From Paratrimastix pyriformis (lineage: Eukaryota; Preaxostyla; Paratrimastigidae): a stretch of DNA of 64,000 nucleotides. The notes beneath the pieces were generated by a model. That model saw only the letters and a list, made by a program, of their open reading frames with translations, searched no databases and was not told the DNA's origin. Numbering within the stretch: the first letter of the stretch is position 1; each line of letters opens with the position of its first letter. Below are positions 10,762 through 20,459 of this stretch, piece by piece. The position numbers and the translations under genes are program-made. The stretch lies in the NCBI GenBank assembly GCA_027972325.1, contig JAPMOS010000082.1:1-64000 (forward strand), given 5' to 3'.

Positions 10762-10987
10762 TACTTCCCGGCTTACGCCGAGTCCGTTATCGGGCCGAAG
10801 CCCGCGGGTAACATAGACCTCCCGGTTCGCCCTCCTCGCGAGACAAGCTCGCAAGAAGGAACGCCCCAAGTGGCCCATGGGTCGGCTCGCGCCCACAAGG
10901 GGCGGTCACCGCCGACACTCGGACGACGTACCTTCATCCATCCCTTCCTCATTCTTCTCGTTCTTCTTCCGTTGCTTGATCGCTACA
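10731..10987 (-). mobile_element. LINE-A solo 3' end with CA-repeat tail
   Basis: Positions 10758-10987 match 13677-13907 almost perfectly. That is the 3' end of the LINE-A copy, including the last ORF codons and the 3' UTR. On the minus strand the segment ends in a CA repeat (GT repeat on plus, 10731-10759). It is therefore a 5'-truncated LINE-A insertion of about 230 bp plus tail. Confidence 0.8.
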
Positions 10988-11209
10988 AGCATTTCTCCTG
11001 TGGGCAGGGTGGTGTGCAGAGAGGGTGCCTGCACGAGTATATTACCCAGGCGAACTATCCTATTCCAGACGCCTTGTACAACACGCACACTACCCCCCTT
11101 CGTGAGGAGAAAGAAGGGGAATGGAGACGAAGGCAGGGCGGAGAAGACGGGTGGAATAGACAAAACGAAAACTCAAAAAGAAGTCCGACTTTGCGTCAAA
11201 CCAACATAT

Positions 11210-12244
11210 GTGAACGGGGTCAATAGAAACCCCGCGCGAGCCCCCTGTATAGAAAATTCCCCCATCCCCGTCCGAAGGGCCCCGAGGGGGCCCCCCGGGG
11301 CCTGGGTCTGGGGTGTCTGTGGGGTAGTAGGGCAGGGCCCAGCCCGGTGCTGCTGGTGTGGCGGGCTCGGGCGGACCCCCGGGTCGGGGGGTATACCCGG
11401 GGGGGTGAGATGTCGAAGCGGCCTGCATGTGGGCACCTGCGCCCCGAAGACCGGACTTGTTGGCAGTGTGCAGGGGGCCCCTTGGCCACTCTGGGGCGGG
11501 CAGCAGACCCCAGCCTGGACGCATCGGGCTGAGTGGGTGTGATGAAGTGTCCTCACCCGGACCCCCCCCTTTCGTCTTCCGGTCATGGTTGTTGGTGATG
11601 GGGGTGGATGTGGACGGCAAACCGCTAGTGCCCCGTAATCTACACTCCATGGGGTCTCTGCAGATGTATGCAGATTGCGCCACTGACGTAGACTTGGGTG
11701 TGGGTGGACATCCGAACCGGGGCCATTCGAGGAGTGACTTCCGATGTCCACTCACACCCAAGTCTACGTCAGCGGCGCAATCTGCATACATCTGCAGAGA
11801 CCCCATGGAGTGTAGATTACGGGGCACTAGCGGTTTGCCGTCCACATCCACCCCCATCACCAACAACCATGACCGGAAGACGAAAGGGGGGGGTCCGGGT
11901 GAGGACACTTCATCACACCCACTCAGCCCGATGCGTCCAGGCTGGGGTCTGCTGCCCGCCCCAGAGTGGCCAAGGGGCCCCCTGCACACTGCCAACAAGT
12001 CCGGTCTTCGGGGCGCAGGTGCCCACATGCAGGCCGCTTCGACATCTCACCCCCCCGGGTATACCCCCCGACCCGGGGGTCCGCCCGAGCCCGCCACACC
12101 AGCAGCACCGGGCTGGGCCCTGCCCTACTACCCCACAGACACCCCAGACCCAGGCCCCGGGGGGCCCCCTCGGGGCCCTTCGGACGGGGATGGGGAATTT
12201 TCTATACAGGGGGCTCGCGCGGGGTTTCTATTGACCCCGTTCAC
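11210..12244. repeat. 1-kb near-perfect palindrome (fold-back element?)
   Basis: Two arms of about 504 bp (11210-11713 and 11742-12244) are reverse complements with only a handful of mismatches, separated by about 28 bp. The outer end reads GTGAACGGGGTCAATAGAAA. Open frames on both strands here simply mirror each other (the same peptide is predicted from each arm) and none resembles a known protein. A fold-back DNA transposon or an inverted duplication are the main options. No clear target duplication is visible outside the arms. Confidence 0.85.
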
Positions 12245-12791
12245 CAATCCTAAAATACAAATCGTATGGTCACGACGGGCAGCGTGTCCAATACGTGTCC
12301 ATAAATCACAACAAAAATCGGGGAGAGAGGTCAAGGGGAGCCAAGAACATCGGGCGAAACGGATAAATTAACACGCATCGGAAGGGGTGAGATTCGGTGT
12401 GAACGGCCCGAGATTCGGCAAATCTCCGATCTCCGAAAACCGTTAAGGTAATTGCGGGCCAACGGTCCATGATCAAACCGTGAAGTGACCCCGCTTTGGG
12501 CTTCGGAAGGGGTCCCAAGAGAGGGGAAAAAAACCCGGATGTCGAAATCACAACAGGGCAAAAGTTGAAAAAATCAGGTCCGAAATTTCCCGCCCAATTC
12601 CAGTACTTAAGGGGGCGCCCCGGACCAGCACAGTGCCTTCGTTTTGGAGTGGTGTTCTCCGTACGAGTCGCGGCAGAGGCGGCCGGTTGAAATGGCGTAC
12701 GAACCCCGTCAGTAGCAGCAGGATGGGTGCGGGTGGGTTCAGCGCCCAAGGGGAGAAGCAGAAAAATCAAAATCAGCAGACAAAAGGGAGG
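12245..12791. other. No gene recognised
   Basis: This gap between the palindrome and the imperfect inverted repeat shows no supported coding region or repeat. Confidence 0.4.
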
Positions 12792-12895
12792 GTAGCACCT
12801 ATCCTGCCTCGACTTCGGCTGTCGACTCACTATCCATCGTAAGACTCAGGATAGCAGCCGACAGCCTCCGTCTTCGGCAGTCTAGGTGCTATCAC
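12792..12895. repeat. Imperfect 45-bp inverted repeat
   Basis: GGTAGCACCTATCC...CACTATCC (12792-12838) pairs with the reverse complement of GGATAGCAGCCGAC...AGGTGCTATC (about 12850-12895), with scattered mismatches. Smaller hairpins such as TCGAC-loop-GTCGA sit inside it. It could be the end of a small DNA element or a structured RNA. Confidence 0.6.
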
Positions 12896-13088
12896 ATGCA
12901 GAGAGGGGGAAAAAGACAAAAAACAAAAAACCCCAGAGCAGCACAGCATCTAATCGGCTGGCCGCGAAAAGAAGGAAGACTGAAATTCCCAGAAAGGCAT
13001 GCCAAAACCAGCATCTAGTCGGCCGGCGGCAGCAGGAGAAACACAGAAAACAAAAAAACAGACAAATGAGGCCCGGCGGAGCGGCAGC

Positions 13089-13657
13089 TCAAAAGCACTC
13101 GCCGGCGGGCAGGCTGGACGAATCCGCCTCGGGCTCGTCGTTCTCGTCTTCGTCGTCAGACGGCCTGGCCCAGAGAGCGCTCCGGCGGCGGCGGCGCGGA
13201 GCAGAAGGCGCCCTGCTCGAACGGCGGCGAGCAGGCGCAGCAGGCGTGCTCGTGGCATCGCCCGAAGGACTCGCCTCCTCGGAAACGTCGTCGTCGCAGA
13301 CCACAAAGCGCCGGCGCGGCGGAGCGGCCGGACGGTGACGCGGCGTGGCCGACAGCGAGAGCGACGAAGCAGGCGAGCCTGGCGGCAGAGGCGGAGGCGG
13401 AGGCGGAGGCGGAGGCGGAGGCGGGCGCACGGCCTGGACGAGGTCCGTGGCGGCGAGCGGCGCGGCGGCACGGGGCGGCGGCGGTGGCGCCGGGGCGAAC
13501 ATGAGGTCGGTGAAGTTGCTGTCGACGCCCGTCTGCACGTAGTGCTGCGCAAACACTTTGGCCGAAGCCCAGCGGCCCAGGTGCAGGATCTTGTCGGGCA
13601 TGACCTCGCGCGCAATGGCCCAGCTGGCCCCGCCACGGCGGAAGCCGCGAGCTGAGA
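13089..13657 (-). pseudogene. Tyrosine recombinase C-terminal fragment (Crypton- or DIRS-type fossil)
   Basis: The minus strand from about 13656 reads LSARGFRRGGASWAIARE, then KILHLGRWASAKVFAQHYVQ. These are the last catalytic boxes of a tyrosine recombinase: the R-x-x-G-A arginine block, the GRW box and the HY nucleophile box. A Pro-, Ala- and Asp/Glu-rich tail of about 120 residues follows to a stop at 13089. Only the final part survives; the upstream part is cut off by the CA-tailed LINE-A 3' end at 13658-13675. The sequence differs from the DIRS recombinase at 3320-4410 and comes from another element. Confidence 0.7.
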
Positions 13658-13661
13658 GGAG

Positions 13662-13850
13662 CGTGTGTGTGTGTGTGATACTTCCCGGCTTACGCCGAGT
13701 CCGTTATCGGGCCGAAGCCCGCGGGTAACATAGACCTCCCGGTTCGCCCTCCTCGCGAGACAAGCTCGCAAGAAGGAACGCCCCAAGTGGCCCATGGGTC
13801 GGCTCGCGCCCACAAGGGGCGGTCACCGCCGACACTCGGACTACGTACCT
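13662..13850 (-). ncRNA. LINE-A 3' UTR with conserved hairpins
   Basis: On the plus strand the segment contains CGGGC-CGAA-GCCCG inside a GTTA/TAAC stem (13703-13729), GCGAG-ACAAG-CTCGC, and a two-part stem (CGCCCC and GTGG pairing with CCAC and GGGGCG). The same elements occur at 10.77-10.9 kb. A variant at 16981-17135 keeps the pairings with different bases. It ends in a GT/CA repeat that acts as the LINE tail. A role in RT recognition is inferred from LINE biology. Confidence 0.65.
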
Positions 13851-14492
13851 TCATCCATCCCTTCCTCATTCTTCTCGTTCTTCTTCCGTTGCTTGATCGC
13901 TACAAGCATAGTTCTCCGCAGTCCACCCAGTTCGCTCCCAATCTCCCTCTGGGTCTCTTCATCCACAATCCCCAACTCTGCTGCCAGTCTGCAGTCATTC
14001 GCATATATCTCCCGAAACCCGCATCGTCTTCGCAGTCTCCCAGCGACTTTCTTCACCACACCTTCTGAGATCCCCCTCCAGTTATAGAGCACTTCGCCCT
14101 CTTTCGGACGCCCCTCATAGTCAGCTTCCACTCTTCGCGCTCCCGCCTCCTTTCGCAACATGTTCTCCAATGCCCACAAGGGGGCTGGGTCCATCGGGAA
14201 TCTCTCGGGCCCTCTGGTTCTCGAAGAGCAGGATGCCCACGTCAAACGGGGCCTTCCCCGCACCTTTCTCCCCCGTCCGCCAGAAGCTCGGCAGCCAGAA
14301 GCTGAAGCCCCCTTCCTCAATGATGAACAGCTCCCTCAGCTGCATGTCTCCCCTCAGCGCCAACCCGACTCCATGCTGCGCCTTCATTCCCTGCACCGGC
14401 CGCGTCCGGTTTGGCTTGCCCACTCCGTACGGGACTATCGCGATGCATCGGAAGGCTCTCTTCCAGCTCTCCCAATTGGGCTCTCCGCCCAA
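13841..14492 (-). pseudogene. LINE-A ORF2 C-terminal domain, unrecognised
   Basis: Two overlapping minus-strand frames (14492-14121 and 14320-13841) carry non-repetitive sequence that reads as a continuation of the LINE-A ORF. The first has FRCIAIVPYGVGKPNRTRPV and LRELFIIEEGGFSFWLPSFW. The second has ALENMLRKEAGARRVEADYE and YANDCRLAAELGIVDEETQR. The change of frame indicates an indel. I do not recognise the fold; the basic, aromatic-rich first part could bind nucleic acid. Confidence 0.55.
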
Positions 14493-16072
14493 TCGCCAAT
14501 TGCCATAAATAATCGGTCCATCTCTTCCTGTGGGTTGTACTCAGGGTTGGCGAAGATGAGAAGGTCGCGATTCTCCTTGAACAACCCGTAGCCATTCAGT
14601 CTTCCACCCAAAAACCAATCATCTTTGCTGGGTGTCCTGAATTCAGGGAAGCTCAAATCAGCATTCCCAGGATGTGAGAATGCCATCGTCGTCAAACTGC
14701 CTGCCTGCCTGAGCAGAGAGGACACCACGTGGGGGGTCGTCCACTGGTTCCGCAGGGTGCTCTTGTGGGTCTGCCCTTCTGCCATCTCCGTACTCATCCC
14801 ATCCACATATCGATCGCATAGGTTCGCCACTTCTGTGGTGAATGTTTCCCAGAAGCTGTCCCAGGTTCGGGCGCGGTACCAGCGCCCCCGCGATCGCTCG
14901 ATGAGCTCCCAGAGTCTGTCCATCGCTATCTGCTTACCTCTCACCTGCACACTTTGACCCATAGGCTCCACCCATTTTTCTTGGAGCACTTGTTCTGCAT
15001 CTTTTGCTCCTTCCCCCTTGTCCAGCCACGCGATCAGTTTGATCGCATTGGCGCCACCCCACCTTTCGGCAACACTGCCCATCATCGCAGGGCATTCAAA
15101 AACCAGATGGTTTGTGTAATCTCTCGCCCCACACCAACATTTCCCATCCCCTTCCCCATTGATGTAGAATCTGATGTTTGCCGTGATATAACGCTGCAAG
15201 ATTGCCATCATGGCCAGTCTGCCCGACATTTCGCATCGCATGGTCTGCGTATTTATTCCGCCATTTCCCGTCTGCGCGTTGATTACCACTAGGGCGTTCT
15301 TGCATTTCCGGGCCGCCCTGTAGATGCGGCCGCTACGATTCCATTCCTTCAGGCTCTCGCGGAAGTCTCCCTCCACTTCCACCCCGTCGCATTGGTGGAC
15401 AAGCCTATATCCCCATGTCCGTTCCTGTTGCACCTTGCCTATGTCCTGTTTGATACTTTGCCCAGCAATCTTATCCGCCAGCCTATTCCCCTCCGCATCC
15501 AGCAATGCTCCTGTTTCCTGGTGCCCCTTCACCCACACCAACCGGACACCCCCCCTGTGCTCCTTCAGAATTCGCTGTCCCCTTCGGAGGAGGCCCTCTG
15601 CCTTCGACTCGATCAGGTCGGTCGGTGTCCAGTCATCCTTCATCAGCCTCTCCACCCATCCCTTTGCCACTCTACTGTCCGTGCGCACCTCCACGTTTGC
15701 ATCCTGCCCCACCCTGATGGCTTCCAGGATGGCCTCCAGCTCTGCCTCATTGTTTGTCTGCCCCCTTCCCGTACACCTTCTCCCGACCCGCACTGCCAGT
15801 GCCCCATTGGACAGCCGCTCCACCACCGCCAGTGCCGCTCGCCGGTCCTTCTTCTTCTTGGTCGCGCTGCCATCAGTGTAAAAAGTCCGCCACTTCAGCT
15901 CCGGCTCCTCCACCCGGATCTCCACCTCCTCACACTCCGCCCGCAGTGCCTCCCACCGCCTCCACATTGCCTCATCCCACTTGCCCGCTTTCATCCGGCT
16001 CTTCTTGCTTTCCCCGCTCTGGTCCAGGTGCCTCTCCGCCCCCCTCTTCCTGTCGCTGGCTTCAACATGCAT
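14435..16072 (-). pseudogene. LINE-A ORF2 part: RNase H and zinc knuckle
   Basis: The protein shows a type I RNase H. FYTDGSATKKKK carries the first Asp. TNNEAELEAILEAI carries the Glu. VEVRTDSRVAKGWVERL carries the second Asp. WVKGHQ and NRLADKIAG carry the His and last Asp. A C-x-C-x6-H-x4-C knuckle follows (CWCGARDYTNHLVFEC), as is common after RNase H in LINEs of the I, R1 and Tad groups. It would degrade the RNA strand after target-primed reverse transcription. The RT that should precede it is missing here but preserved in the fragments at 1.5-2.8 kb and 17.1-17.5 kb. The frame closes at 14435, and homologous coding sequence continues in another frame. Confidence 0.85.
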
Positions 16073-16153
16073 CCTCTCCGTTTCGCCGTCCCCTTGCTCG
16101 TCGGGCTTCCCTTTCTTGGTGGCCTCGCACCCCGGCTCCCCGCTCCGGCGTTG

Positions 16154-16322
16154 TCGAATAAAGAAGGAACGAAGTAACGGGAAAATAAAACAAAAACCAG
16201 AGAGGTAGAAGAGACAGCACGAATGTCACTGCACCCGTGGGCGAAGGAATCCCCTGTGGAGGGCGTTTGATAGGCTCGTTAGGGAGAGGACGGACCTGCC
16301 GTCGTGGCGTCATGCGGAGGGA
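16154..16322. repeat. 169-bp direct repeat, copy 1
   Basis: TGTCGAATAAAGAAGG...CATGCGGAGGG is repeated at 16812-16980 with only two or three mismatches, in the same orientation. This copy begins exactly where the LINE-A RNase H copy ends. Confidence 0.9.
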
Positions 16323-16527
16323 CCCCCACCAGGTGGTAGCAGCGAGTAGCGGCGCAAGGGGATTTGCACAACCACCCACCACCACCAGATATAGCAGGGA
16401 GAGCACGCACACCCAACGAACGACCGGTCCATAAGTCCAGTCCCTTCGGAGCGAATCGCGCACCCAACCACCCCTTCACCACATCGGCCCGTCATGTGCA
16501 TAAGTGAACATCGGCGCGCAACACCGA

Positions 16528-16781
16528 ACCCGAAAAGCTTCGGGTGGGAACCCGGAGGCTCCCAACAAAGTCCGCCAAAGCGGATAGCAGCCGAAGTAGG
16601 CCGCCAAAACCCGATGAGCATCGGGAGAGAGCCATGTGCACTCTCTGAAAAGGACGCAGCCGGAGCTGCCTTGGTGTGCGATCCCCAAAATTGGGGAGAG
16701 AGTCCGGAGACCCTCTATGTCCGACAGAACGGACTCAGCCGCGGACCGCTCAACTGGCTGGGGACCTCTGTGGAAGTCCCC
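16528..16781. ncRNA. String of about nine adjacent short hairpins
   Basis: Consecutive perfect stems include ACCCGAA/TTCGGGT (16528-16545), TCCGC/GCGGA (16571-16584), CCCGAT/ATCGGG (16610-16625), AGAGAG/CTCTCT (16626-16646), GCAGC/GCTGC (16656-16669), TCCCC/GGGGA (16682-16697), GAGTCCG/CGGACTC (16700-16736), CAGCC/GGCTG (16736-16760) and GGGGAC/GTCCCC (16760-16781). They are nearly back to back, with loops of mostly 4-10 bases. No coding pattern is seen. This looks like a structured RNA or the internal region of a small element bounded by the 169-bp repeats. Function unknown. Confidence 0.6.
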
Positions 16782-16811
16782 CTCCGAGGAGCAGGAATGG
16801 CTGACGATGTG

Positions 16812-16980
16812 TGTCGAATAAAGAAGGAACGAAGTAACGGGAAAATAAAACAAAAACCAGAGAGGTAGAAGAGACAGCACGAATGTCACTGCACCCGTGG
16901 GCGAAGGAATTCCCTGTGGAGGGCGTTTGATAGGCTCGTTAGGGAGAGGACGGACCTGCCGTCGTGGCGTAATGCGGAGG
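16812..16980. repeat. 169-bp direct repeat, copy 2
   Basis: Second copy of the repeat at 16154-16322. It abuts the 3' end of the LINE-A fragment at 16981. Confidence 0.9.
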
Positions 16981-17487
16981 GTGATACTTCCCGGCTTGCG
17001 CCGAGTCCGGAATCGGGCCGAAGCCCGCGGGTAACATGATACCCCCAGGTTGCCTTCCCGCAGGACGAGCCTGCAGAAAGAGCCTCCCAGGAAGCTCATG
17101 GGTCGGCTAACGTCCCTCCTGGGGCGGTCACCGCCGCGCCCCTGTTCATGAGTGTCTGCCTGTGCCGCTTGGTGATTTTGCATGGTCCTGCCAGCTCCTC
17201 CAGTGTTGTCGGCATTCCCCATTCCGCTTCCTCTTTCGGTACATCCCCATCCCTCACTCTGGCCAGCCCCTTCTTGTGCAAGATCCTCAGCATCCCCGAC
17301 ACCACCCCGGCATCTTATCCTTCGCGTGCAGTCTGACCCACTTCCCGGGGTTGTCCAACAGGGGCTCACTCGTCGTCCACAACTTTTGCAGCAGGGCAAT
17401 TTCTTCACGGAGCATCACGCCGCACCCTTGTTGGTCTGCCACCCTGCCCAGCAGTTGTGTGAGCACCTTCATGTCGTGCACATCACC
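16981..17487 (-). mobile_element. LINE-A fragment: RT thumb fused to a variant 3' UTR
   Basis: The minus strand from 17487 reads VHDMKVLTQLLGRVADQQGC, then GMLRILHKKGLARV and MPTTLEELAGPCKITKRHRQ. It matches the plus-strand fragment at 2140-2480 with small indels. At about 17140 it passes directly into a 3' UTR related to that at 13.66-13.85 kb, without any RNase H, so the copy is internally deleted. The UTR variant ends at 16981 with GTGATACTTCCCGGC on the plus strand. Confidence 0.8.
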
Positions 17488-17966
17488 CACCTCCCTGCCT
17501 GATGAGGGCACTGTTTGTTTTTTTTCTGCTTTCCCCCCGAAGTCTGGACAGCTGCACGTCAACGTATACCCCACAGTGAATGATGGTGGGCATTGTGTCT
17601 TCGCAGCGCTGTCTTAGTACGTGCTTCCTTTGTTGTGCTGCTCCTTTGCGGCCACACGATCTGATTGACAAGTCAAAGTGAGCAATGAAAAAGCAGCGAA
17701 GCGCAGAGGAATTGAAAGCGTAGCGGAGCTAGCTCCCGTAACTAGTTGACAAAGTTACGTTTGACAGTCACTGTTGGGGGGCCTTCTGTTTCTGTTATGC
17801 TCTCTGTTTCCCCTGAAGGCCATCAAGCCATGCGCGAATGGCTGCGACTCCAGGAGCATTCGGGACTTCCGGAGCGATACCTTCGATCTGGAGCAAATCA
17901 TCGAATGTGTTCGGAATCAAAACTCACAGACCGACCCAAGGTCAACGCCTGGGCGTAGCAGAGAAA
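17488..17966. other. No gene recognised
   Basis: AT-richer spacer between the LINE-A fragment and the stop of the EDEM-like gene. I see only a small GTAAC...GTTAC stem near 17735-17757. It probably includes the 3' UTR of the EDEM-like gene. Confidence 0.4.
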
Positions 17967-20267
17967 TCATGTAGAAAAGGCGAAATGAAACGGGGAAGTG
18001 AGCAGACCGTCAGCAGAGTATTTCGACTCGTAGCCTTGCAGTGGGCAGCTCATCCCCCATGGCGATGGGGCAGTTTGGGTTCTCAGGGGAGGATGAGTGG
18101 GTGGTGAAGGATTGACAAAATGGGGAAGGATGGGCACCCAGTGCGCCTCGGTTGTGAAAGCATGGAAGATTGGGTGGAGATCAACAATGTCCTGCTCGAC
18201 TGGAGAGGAAGGGGCAGTGGGATGCGGGGTGACGGGGAAGGAAAGAACCGGAACAACTGGGTCAGGGTCGGTCGTTGGGGTCAATAGCTCCACGGCTCGA
18301 GGAGAGGGGATCGCCGAAGACATCGTGGATTGTGCATCGAGATCTGAATCGGCAAGATCATCTTCGCACATGACCGGATCGAGAGGAGGCTCACTGAACA
18401 GAAGATACAAATATTTCAGAGTTTCAGAGAGAAAGAAGGATTCCATTTTGTCACGAGGCGATCGCCGGTTGACAGATTCAAGACCGTGGTACCCGCAAGA
18501 AGCGCGTAAAGTCTAGGAGGAGAATGCAGAGCCGGAGGAGAAATGACGGACCTGCAGGGCGGAAACGATGGAGCGACCCACCTTCAGATACAACCGATCG
18601 TGCGTCGCGGTATACAGGTAAAGACAACTCTCGGCGAGCTCGGGGCGCAATGGGTAACTGAGGATCGCATAAATTTGCATTCCGGCGAAACAACGGACCC
18701 TTCTTGTCCGGGTTGACTCTCCTGTGTGAGGAGGTTGTATCCTTCGGGGAGTGCCCCGTAAAGCTGCCAAATGGAGGCGAAAGCAAAGAGACTTCTTCTG
18801 GCAGAGTTCAAATCGCCGACGAGAGTCTGAGACGGGGCGCGTTGTCAGTTCAAGTGCAGGGCCAGAGACGACCTGGAGCCCTGGCCAGAAAGCCTGTAAG
18901 GAGGCGAACAGGGGCCAAGTCACTTGACCGGAGCTCATTTGGACGTCCACGTACCATGGCCCCTTGGCCAAATTGGTCATGATCGCTTTGTAACACTGAA
19001 GAACCCGGTAATGAGAGAATTCGCCAGAAGTCGCAAACCGTTTGGAACATTCGGGAATACTCGGAGTCCCCGAAAACGAGTGCCGCCTTCAGAAGATACT
19101 CGAAATAGCTGTCCATTGAGCCGCCGATCCCGGCGTCTTGGTGGGTCCAGGATCCCGTGATAATGTTGATGTGATTTCCTGGCGGCGAAACGAAAGGTTT
19201 AGATGCCGATCATTATCGACAAACCGAGAAGATCCAGATTTGAGCGACGCTGAAACAAAGCGACTGCCGCGCGCCGAGCTAGACGCTAGGACGGGGAATG
19301 AGGTGACTCTAAGAGTGGTGAAGACGACTTCGTACTGAGGGTCCTTCAGGAGGGACGAGAGGAGGCCAAATTCGAGCGCCAAGGTGCCCCCTGTCGCGGT
19401 CGCTGTCAGTGCCGATTCGTTTTTGTGCACACCGGTGGCGAGGTTCACCTGGAAGAGGATGGGGAAAAATTCAAGCCAAATCCAGACCGATCCATATGGA
19501 ATCCCGGTTGGCGTATCGAAGGCAGGCACCAATTTCTGGCCCAGTCGCCGCGCTTGCTCGAGCAAGCACCCTACTCCGAGAAAGGTGAACGCAACAGAGC
19601 GGCCGCGCTGAGACCATCATAAGTCGGAAAGGAGCCCTCGGCAAGGATGTGTGCGCTGCGGAATGGAATGAGTCCGGGTGATCAAAGAGTCAAACCTGAG
19701 AAGGCCTCCGAGCACTCGAATGTTGATTTCGAACAGAGAAACGGTTTTATTGCGCTCAAAAAACAGAGCGATTTGAGGATCATAACATGCAAGTTGAACA
19801 GCCTCAAAAAACGCACTCATATTCCCCATCACCTTCACCATAAAAATGTCGGAGTGGACAAAACCGTGAGACGGACTGCTAAAGTATCGAGGACGTCAAA
19901 CAGCAAAAGTCCTCCCCTGGTCTTAAAAAATGACGCCTTGATGAAAACACAAGCAACAAACCCAAGGTAGGAAGTCCGTTGGTGGCAGGAGATCGGGGTC
20001 ACTTCATCGGCCGGGTAGCCATGCGCCATGTAGGCACCATACGCATGAAAAAACATTTCGGACACTGACACAATATAAAATTAACCAGAGCAATGTCAGC
20101 GAGGTTTCCAGACCCTCGAGACGAAGGGCTTTCTGTTCGGCATTATCGACACCCTCCAGCAAACCTTCATCGGAGAATTGGGACGGTTCTGGAAGAAGCA
20201 TCGACTCTTCCGAAATATCGGACAGGGCAAGGACAAACAACATTGGGAAGAACAGCCACCATCGCAT
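17967..20267 (-). CDS. EDEM: EDEM-type GH47 alpha-1,2-mannosidase (multi-exon)
   Basis: Exons on the minus strand give, in order: a hydrophobic signal sequence ([15 protein letters not shown]) from the ATG at 20267; [76 protein letters not shown] followed by [55 protein letters not shown]; and FTTEAH near the C-terminus. These are the ordered blocks of glycoside hydrolase family 47. The PADE start and the [11 protein letters not shown] ending favour the EDEM subgroup, which trims mannose from misfolded glycoproteins in the ER and marks them for degradation. Introns are short and phase-varied; I infer at least six. An insertion of about 60 residues rich in Ser/Pro separates [11 protein letters not shown] from FTTEAH. 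The stop is at 17967. It lies 192 bp downstream of the RSP7-like stop, on the same strand. Confidence 0.9.
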
Positions 20268-20459
20268 CAGAGTGTCCACGCCCGGCAGACTCAGTCGCAG
20301 AGGCCTTGGTTCGAACCGCGGGCTCAGTGTGCTGGGATTCATGGGATGGTCGTCAGTCTCTTTCAAAGTTTTCAAAAGTTCGCTGGGTGCAGGTTCCAAT
20401 AGTTCGTCAATGCATACTGTGCCTTCTTTTCATCATTTGGCTCATGCATCCCAAACAAC

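Larger units (their letters stand above)
13658..16153 (-). mobile_element. LINE-A copy with RNase H, C-terminal domain and 3' UTR
   Basis: This is a minus-strand LINE-A copy truncated upstream of RNase H. The order is RNase H, a cysteine/histidine knuckle, a C-terminal region of roughly 250 residues, and a structured 3' UTR with a CA tail. The open frame 16072-14435 changes frame near 14.48 kb and again near 14.2 kb before the final stop at 13841. Its 5' end meets the 169-bp direct repeat at 16154. Confidence 0.85.

Noticed and set aside
11090-12371. Open frames of about 310 codons on both strands
   Set aside because: They are mirror images caused by the palindrome and resemble no protein.
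16154-16980. The 169-bp repeats as LTRs of a small retroelement
   Set aside because: The ends are not TG...CA, no primer-binding or polypurine site is evident, and the repeats abut other insertions, so I report only a direct repeat pair.
20295-20335. GGTTCGAACC, possible tRNA B box
   Set aside because: It lies just upstream of the EDEM-like start codon and no cloverleaf can be drawn on either strand.
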